Source: an uncultured Bacteroidales bacterium (lineage in GTDB: Bacteria; Bacteroidota; Bacteroidia; Bacteroidales; Muribaculaceae). Taken from it: a stretch of DNA of 9,941 bases. This document shows positions 6,492 through 9,941 of the stretch, piece after piece; within the stretch, counting starts at the first letter, position 1; every line of letters begins with the position of its first letter. The notes below the pieces were generated by a model. The model searched no databases. It was given only the letters and a program-made list of their open reading frames with translations, and had not been told where the DNA came from. Both the position numbers and the translations under genes were made by a program. The stretch covers positions 1 through 9,941 of the forward strand of contig USIN01000049.1 in assembly GCA_900554715.1 (NCBI GenBank), written 5' to 3'.

Positions 6492-6524
6492 TTGAGAGTC
6501 TGACGGAAAATTTATGTAATTTTG
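6492..6524 (+). promoter_or_regulatory. Promoter of the leucine-rich-repeat protein gene
   Basis: TAATTTTG (6517-6524) is an exact TAnnTTTG -7 box. A weak -33 candidate TTG lies at 6492-6494, 22 nt upstream. Transcription would start near 6530, about 20 nt before the ATG at 6551. This position rules out any start codon upstream of 6530 for the gene. Confidence 0.65.
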
Positions 6525-6550
6525 TGATACAAAAAAACTTGTATTCCTTT

Positions 6551-7909
6551 ATGAATCGTCTTTCTACAACAATATTCCTTTCGTTGGCCGCATACGTCTG
6601 CGCCGGGGCCGTCACGGTCAATATCAATGAAGCCGGAACGCTCGGGACACTGGTAGACAATCCGGCCACAGTCACCGAACTCAAGCTGACAGGACAGGCT
6701 GACGCCACAGATTTCAATTTTATCGCCACTTCGATGCCGGCGCTCACCGCGCTCAATCTGGCCGACGTGACGATTTTGGCTTCGGAAGGCACGAAGATCA
6801 ACGGTGTGTCACATTTCGCAGCCAATCTTATCCCCGAAGGAGCTTTTGCGGGAACGGCTCTCGAAGAGGTGATTCTCCCCGCAACACCCGGCCTGAATAT
6901 AGGCGACATGGCTTTCGAGGGCACGGCCCTGACATCTCTGACACTGCCCGACAATGTCAACTCGGCCGGCACGGGAGCATTCGCCGGATGTCAGAATCTC
7001 AGGAGTGTCACGCTCAGCGAAAAAACCGCGCTCGGGTCGCATCTCTTCAGCAACTGTCAGACCTTGACGGCAGCATACCTCAGCTCGACAGCTACGCTGC
7101 CGGCGTCGGCATTTGAAGGCTGTGCGGCCCTTGAAACCGTCGAAGGCGCCGAAGCCCTCACGGCTATAGAAGCCAAGGCCTTTTCAGGCTGCCGTAAACT
7201 CACAGTCTTCGAGTTCGGCGAAAAACTCACGGCTATCGGCGCCGAAGCTTTCGCAAACACGGGCCTGACGACGGCAGATCTCGGGATGTGCAGACAGCTG
7301 ACCACAATCGGCGACTATGCTTTTATCGACTGCCGCGAAATCACGACCGTCAATCTCGGACCGGCCATCACCACACTCGGCACCGGCTGTTTTCTCGGAT
7401 GCGAGAACCTCGCCTCGATAACACTGCCGGCAGCCTGCGAGACTGTCGGTGATTACGCCATGGCACGCTGTCTGGCCCTCTCCGAGGTCGAGGCCTCTGA
7501 CCTCGCCGGCGTGCCTCAGACCGGCCGCGACGTATGGCGCGGCGTCGACCAGCCAAATGCCAAACTCAATGTCTCTGACGATACATTCCATGACTTTGCA
7601 GCCGCCCCGCAGTGGCAGGAATTCGAAATAACATCGCCCACCTACACCAATGCGGTAGATTTGCCCGTCACTGACACGACGCGACGCCTCGAAGCACACT
7701 TCAACGGCAACACTCTCACTGTCGTCAGCTGTCTAAACCGTCGCGTGAGCCTTTATGACCTCAACGGCCGCTGCCTGGCCTCGACCGCCACAGACGGAGC
7801 CGAATGCCGGCTGACATTTGATACCGAAGGCCGTGACGGCAATATCTTCATTGTCGTTGCCGACGGACTCGACGGTGTGCGCGAAGCTCTCAAAATCATT
7901 CGTAAATAA
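6551..7909 (+). CDS. Secreted BspA-type leucine-rich-repeat protein with C-terminal sorting-like tail
   Basis: The ATG at 6551 gives a 452-residue protein. The frame stays open further upstream to a TTG at 6431, but that region holds a terminator and this gene's promoter. The signal peptide is MNRLSTTIFLSLAAYVCAGA, cut before V21 or nearby. Residues 40-320 contain LRR_5/BspA-type repeats of about 22-24 residues. Their signature is 'I-x-x-x-AF-x-x-C-x-x-L-x-x-(V/I)-x-L': AFAGCQNLRSVTL (143-155), AFEGCAALETV (187-197), AFSGCRKLTVFEF (210-222), AFIDCREITTVNL (257-269) and CFLGCENLASITL (280-292). After a spacer, the tail (about 390-452; VSLYDLNGRCLAS, then IFIVVADG, ending LKIIRK) resembles a type IX secretion sorting domain. 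Related BspA proteins bind host matrix or other bacteria; a surface-binding role is inferred. trmB follows after 6 nt. Confidence 0.88.
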   Translation: MNRLSTTIFLSLAAYVCAGAVTVNINEAGTLGTLVDNPATVTELKLTGQADATDFNFIATSMPALTALNLADVTILASEGTKINGVSHFAANLIPEGAFAGTALEEVILPATPGLNIGDMAFEGTALTSLTLPDNVNSAGTGAFAGCQNLRSVTLSEKTALGSHLFSNCQTLTAAYLSSTATLPASAFEGCAALETVEGAEALTAIEAKAFSGCRKLTVFEFGEKLTAIGAEAFANTGLTTADLGMCRQLTTIGDYAFIDCREITTVNLGPAITTLGTGCFLGCENLASITLPAACETVGDYAMARCLALSEVEASDLAGVPQTGRDVWRGVDQPNAKLNVSDDTFHDFAAAPQWQEFEITSPTYTNAVDLPVTDTTRRLEAHFNGNTLTVVSCLNRRVSLYDLNGRCLASTATDGAECRLTFDTEGRDGNIFIVVADGLDGVREALKIIRK

Positions 7910-7915
7910 GCGGCA

Positions 7916-8695
7916 ATGGGAAAGAACAAACTCAAGAAATTCGCCGATATGGAGACATACGACTGTGTCTTCCAGTATCCGTTTTCGCGCCTGCGCAACG
8001 AGGGCTTCGAACTGCGGGGACAATGGCACGAACGCTATTTCGGCAACAACAATCCGATTGTGCTCGAACTGGGATGCGGCAAGGGCGAATATACCGTCGG
8101 TCTTGCGCGCCGCCGTCCCGACCGCAACTATATTGGCGTCGACATCAAGGGTGCGCGCATGTGGACCGGTGCGAGCGAAGCCGTGGCCTCGGGCATGACG
8201 AACGTCGCCTTCCTGCGCACCTCGATCGAACTCATCGACGCTTTCTTCGCTCCCGGCGAAGTCAGCGAGATATGGATAACCTTCCCCGACCCGCAGATGA
8301 AAAAAGCGACCAAGCGCCTGACGTCAGACCGTTTTCTCGGCATCTACGCCCGCATTCTGCGCGACGGCGGCATCATCAACCTCAAGACCGACAGTCCTTT
8401 CCTCTACACCTACACATCGCGTCTGGTCGCCGCCAACGGCCTCGATGTCATTGACGAGACCGACGACCTCTATGCCACGGCCGACAATAATCCCGTCAAA
8501 GAAATCAAGACATACTACGAACAGCAGTGGCTCGCCCGCGGCAAGACCATAAAATATATCTCCTTCAGGCTGCCGTCTGACCGCCGCATCGAACCCGTCG
8601 ACGACAGCGACATCGACCGCGACGACTATCACAGCTATCCGCGCGGCATAGCCCAGTGTATGCCCGACCAGCTTGCTCTCCTCAATAAAGAATGA
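7916..8695 (+). CDS. trmB: tRNA (guanine-N7-)-methyltransferase
   Basis: This 259-residue enzyme transfers a methyl group from S-adenosylmethionine to N7 of guanosine 46 in the tRNA variable loop, in the cytoplasm. The Rossmann-type SAM site is clear: motif I ELGCGKGEYT (51-60) and the acidic ribose contact in GVDIKGAR (74-81). The TrmB-specific motif is FPDPQMKKATKRL (123-135). It is followed by LKTDS (156-160) and the C-terminal TYYEQQW (199-205), equivalent to the T-x-(Y/F)-E motif that binds substrate. The length is slightly above that of the E. coli enzyme, with an extra acidic tail region (227-237). The ATG at 7916 lies 6 nt after the leucine-rich-repeat gene and no clear promoter is seen between them, so read-through or an internal promoter must supply expression. 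The mrp-like gene follows after 18 nt. Confidence 0.95.
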   Translation: MGKNKLKKFADMETYDCVFQYPFSRLRNEGFELRGQWHERYFGNNNPIVLELGCGKGEYTVGLARRRPDRNYIGVDIKGARMWTGASEAVASGMTNVAFLRTSIELIDAFFAPGEVSEIWITFPDPQMKKATKRLTSDRFLGIYARILRDGGIINLKTDSPFLYTYTSRLVAANGLDVIDETDDLYATADNNPVKEIKTYYEQQWLARGKTIKYISFRLPSDRRIEPVDDSDIDRDDYHSYPRGIAQCMPDQLALLNKE

Positions 8696-8713
8696 CATAA
8701 AAACATAAATATC

Positions 8714-9811
8714 ATGACACTATATCCCAAACTCATACATGACGCCCTCGCGACGGTACGTTATCCCGGCACAGGCAAAAACATCGTCGAGGCCGGCATG
8801 GTCGAAGACGACCTGCGCATCGACGGCAACAAAGTGAGCTTCTCGCTCATCTTCGACAAACCGACCGACCCGTTCATCAAGTCAATCGTCAAATCGGCCG
8901 AGACAGCCCTGCGCACATTCGCGTCGCCCGACATCGAGGCCGACATCAAGGTCAAGACCCGTCAGGCCGCTCCCGCGCCCAAGGCCGACCCGCTGCCGGG
9001 CGTCAAGAACATAATCGGCATCTCGTCGGGCAAAGGCGGCGTCGGCAAATCGACCGTCGCAGCCAACCTCGCCGTGGCCCTCGCCCGCGAAGGCTACACC
9101 GTAGGCCTCCTCGACGCCGACATCTTCGGCCCGTCGATACCCAAAATGTTCGGTGTCGAAGACGAACAGCTCTACATGCACGAAGTCGACGGCGTCAACA
9201 AAATCATACCAGTCGAACGCTTCGGCGTCAAGCTCCTGTCGATCGGCTTCCTCGTCGACAAGAACAGTCCCGTGGTATGGCGCGGCACCATGGCCTCGAA
9301 CGCCCTAAAACAGCTCATCGAGCAGGCCGACTGGGGCGAACTCGACTACTTCCTCATCGACATGCCTCCGGGCACGAGCGACATCCACCTCACCCTCGTC
9401 CAGACCCTCGGCATCACCGGCGTCGTCATCGTCTCGACACCCCAGCAGGTAGCCCTGGCCGACGCACGCAAAGGTCTCGCGATGTTCTCAGACGAGAAAA
9501 TCGCCGTTCCGGTCCTTGGCATCGTCGAGAATATGGCCTGGTTTACACCCGAACCCCATCCCGACGAGCGCTACTATATCTTCGGCGAAGGCGGCGCCGT
9601 CAAACTCGCCGAGGAGCTCGGCGTACGTCTGCTGGCACAGATACCGCTTGTGGCCTCTGTCGGCGAACACAGCGACAACGGCGACCCCATCGCCGCCGCC
9701 GACACCATGACATCGATGTCATTCATCCATCTGGCCCACGAGGTCATCGACGCCGTCGAGCAGCGCAACGCCACCCTGCCGCCGACACATCACGTTCAGG
9801 TCAAAAAATAA
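8714..9811 (+). CDS. mrp: Mrp/ApbC-family P-loop ATPase, cysteine-free
   Basis: This 365-residue protein is an Mrp/NBP35-type ATPase, a family that carries or delivers iron-sulfur clusters. Residues 1-82 form an N-terminal MIP18/DUF59-like domain. The P-loop is the deviant Walker A SSGKGGVGKST (104-114) with the signature lysine K107. DADIFGPS (134-141), MPPGTSD (217-223) and STPQQVALADARKG (241-254) follow, all diagnostic of the family. In classical Mrp a CxxC pair after the 'ENMS' motif bridges a cluster between subunits. Here the same place (272-288) reads ENMAWFTPEPHPDERYY, and the whole protein has no Cys. Bacteroidetes homologues are, to my knowledge, often of this type, so it is likely a lineage trait rather than damage. 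The gene lies 18 nt after trmB and 13 nt before aroQ, in a probable operon. Confidence 0.93.
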   Translation: MTLYPKLIHDALATVRYPGTGKNIVEAGMVEDDLRIDGNKVSFSLIFDKPTDPFIKSIVKSAETALRTFASPDIEADIKVKTRQAAPAPKADPLPGVKNIIGISSGKGGVGKSTVAANLAVALAREGYTVGLLDADIFGPSIPKMFGVEDEQLYMHEVDGVNKIIPVERFGVKLLSIGFLVDKNSPVVWRGTMASNALKQLIEQADWGELDYFLIDMPPGTSDIHLTLVQTLGITGVVIVSTPQQVALADARKGLAMFSDEKIAVPVLGIVENMAWFTPEPHPDERYYIFGEGGAVKLAEELGVRLLAQIPLVASVGEHSDNGDPIAAADTMTSMSFIHLAHEVIDAVEQRNATLPPTHHVQVKK

Positions 9812-9824
9812 ACATAGACACAAC

Positions 9825-9941
9825 ATGAAAATTCTGGTCATCAACGGCCCCAATCTCAACCTCACGGGGCGGCGGCAACCCGAAATCTACGGCTCGCGCA
9901 CGATGGACGACATCATCGCCACGCTGCGTCACGATTGTCCT
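9825..9941 (+). CDS. aroQ: Type II 3-dehydroquinate dehydratase, N-terminal fragment
   Basis: Only the first 39 codons are inside the window; the frame remains open at the edge. The start MKILVINGPNLNLTG, followed by RRQPEIYGS, is the diagnostic N-terminus of AroQ. This enzyme removes water from 3-dehydroquinate to form 3-dehydroshikimate in the shikimate pathway, in the cytoplasm as a dodecamer. R17 and Y22 correspond to the flexible-lid arginine and catalytic tyrosine of the family. Gln18 replaces the more common Glu of the REP motif. The ATG is 13 nt after the mrp stop, which suggests co-transcription. Confidence 0.93.
   Translation, partial: MKILVINGPNLNLTGRRQPEIYGSRTMDDIIATLRHDCP

Noticed and set aside
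6469..6505. TCTGACG repeated at 6469-6475 and 6499-6505, 30 nt apart, upstream of the leucine-rich-repeat gene promoter.
   Set aside because: It is only 7 bp, without symmetry or further copies. This is too weak to call a regulator site.
5749..6972. A 407-codon open frame on the - strand across the 791-residue gene, the intergenic region and the leucine-rich-repeat gene.
   Set aside because: It lies antisense to two well-supported secreted proteins and runs through the terminator and promoter between them. It has no recognisable motif or start context. Long antisense frames are expected in GC-rich, codon-biased genes.
7656..7663. TAGATTTG inside the leucine-rich-repeat gene as an internal promoter for trmB.
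   Set aside because: It matches the -7 consensus exactly, but no TTTG lies about 20 nt upstream and it is 250 nt from trmB. One 8-nt match with two free positions is easily due to chance. It cannot be excluded.

Overview
The window looks like a chromosomal segment of a GC-rich gut Bacteroidales, plausibly Muribaculaceae or a close relative. Three things suggest this: promoter boxes of the Bacteroidetes type (TAnnTTTG), no Shine-Dalgarno sequences at the starts, and secreted proteins ending in the family-typical 'YYNLQGVRV...GLYIRR...K' type tail. The phylum call is firm; the family call is inference. All genes lie on the + strand. No tRNA, rRNA, CRISPR array, transposase or phage gene was seen.

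Region A (1-2588) is a tightly packed envelope cassette. It holds the C-terminal part of an LTA-synthase-like phosphoglycerol transferase/sulfatase-fold protein, then a PAP2 lipid phosphatase 2 nt downstream, then an acyltransferase-3 membrane protein that overlaps the PAP2 gene by ATGA. A hairpin plus T-run ends the unit. The three activities fit assembly or decoration of a lipid-linked surface polymer and handling of its lipid by-products.

Region B (2589-7909) holds three exported proteins. First comes a secreted endonuclease/exonuclease/phosphatase-fold enzyme behind a triplicated 40-nt intergenic repeat and a good promoter. Next is a 791-residue multidomain protein (beta-sandwich, choice-of-anchor-J-like, two OB-like domains, a chitobiase C-terminal-like domain, a second beta-sandwich and a C-terminal sorting-like tail). 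Last is a BspA-type leucine-rich-repeat protein with a similar tail. Each has its own promoter, and hairpins separate them. The 3982 gene has an upstream palindrome where a regulator could bind and lacks a clear -33 box.

Region C (7916-9941) is housekeeping: trmB (tRNA m7G46 methyltransferase), an Mrp/ApbC-type P-loop ATPase that contains no cysteine at all, and the first 39 codons of aroQ (type II 3-dehydroquinate dehydratase). trmB starts only 6 nt after the leucine-rich-repeat gene, so it may share that transcript.

No clearly new defence or mobile system is visible. The best leads are the cysteine-free Mrp, the tandemly repeated promoter region, the architecture and regulation of the 791-residue protein, and its position next to a secreted nuclease-fold enzyme.
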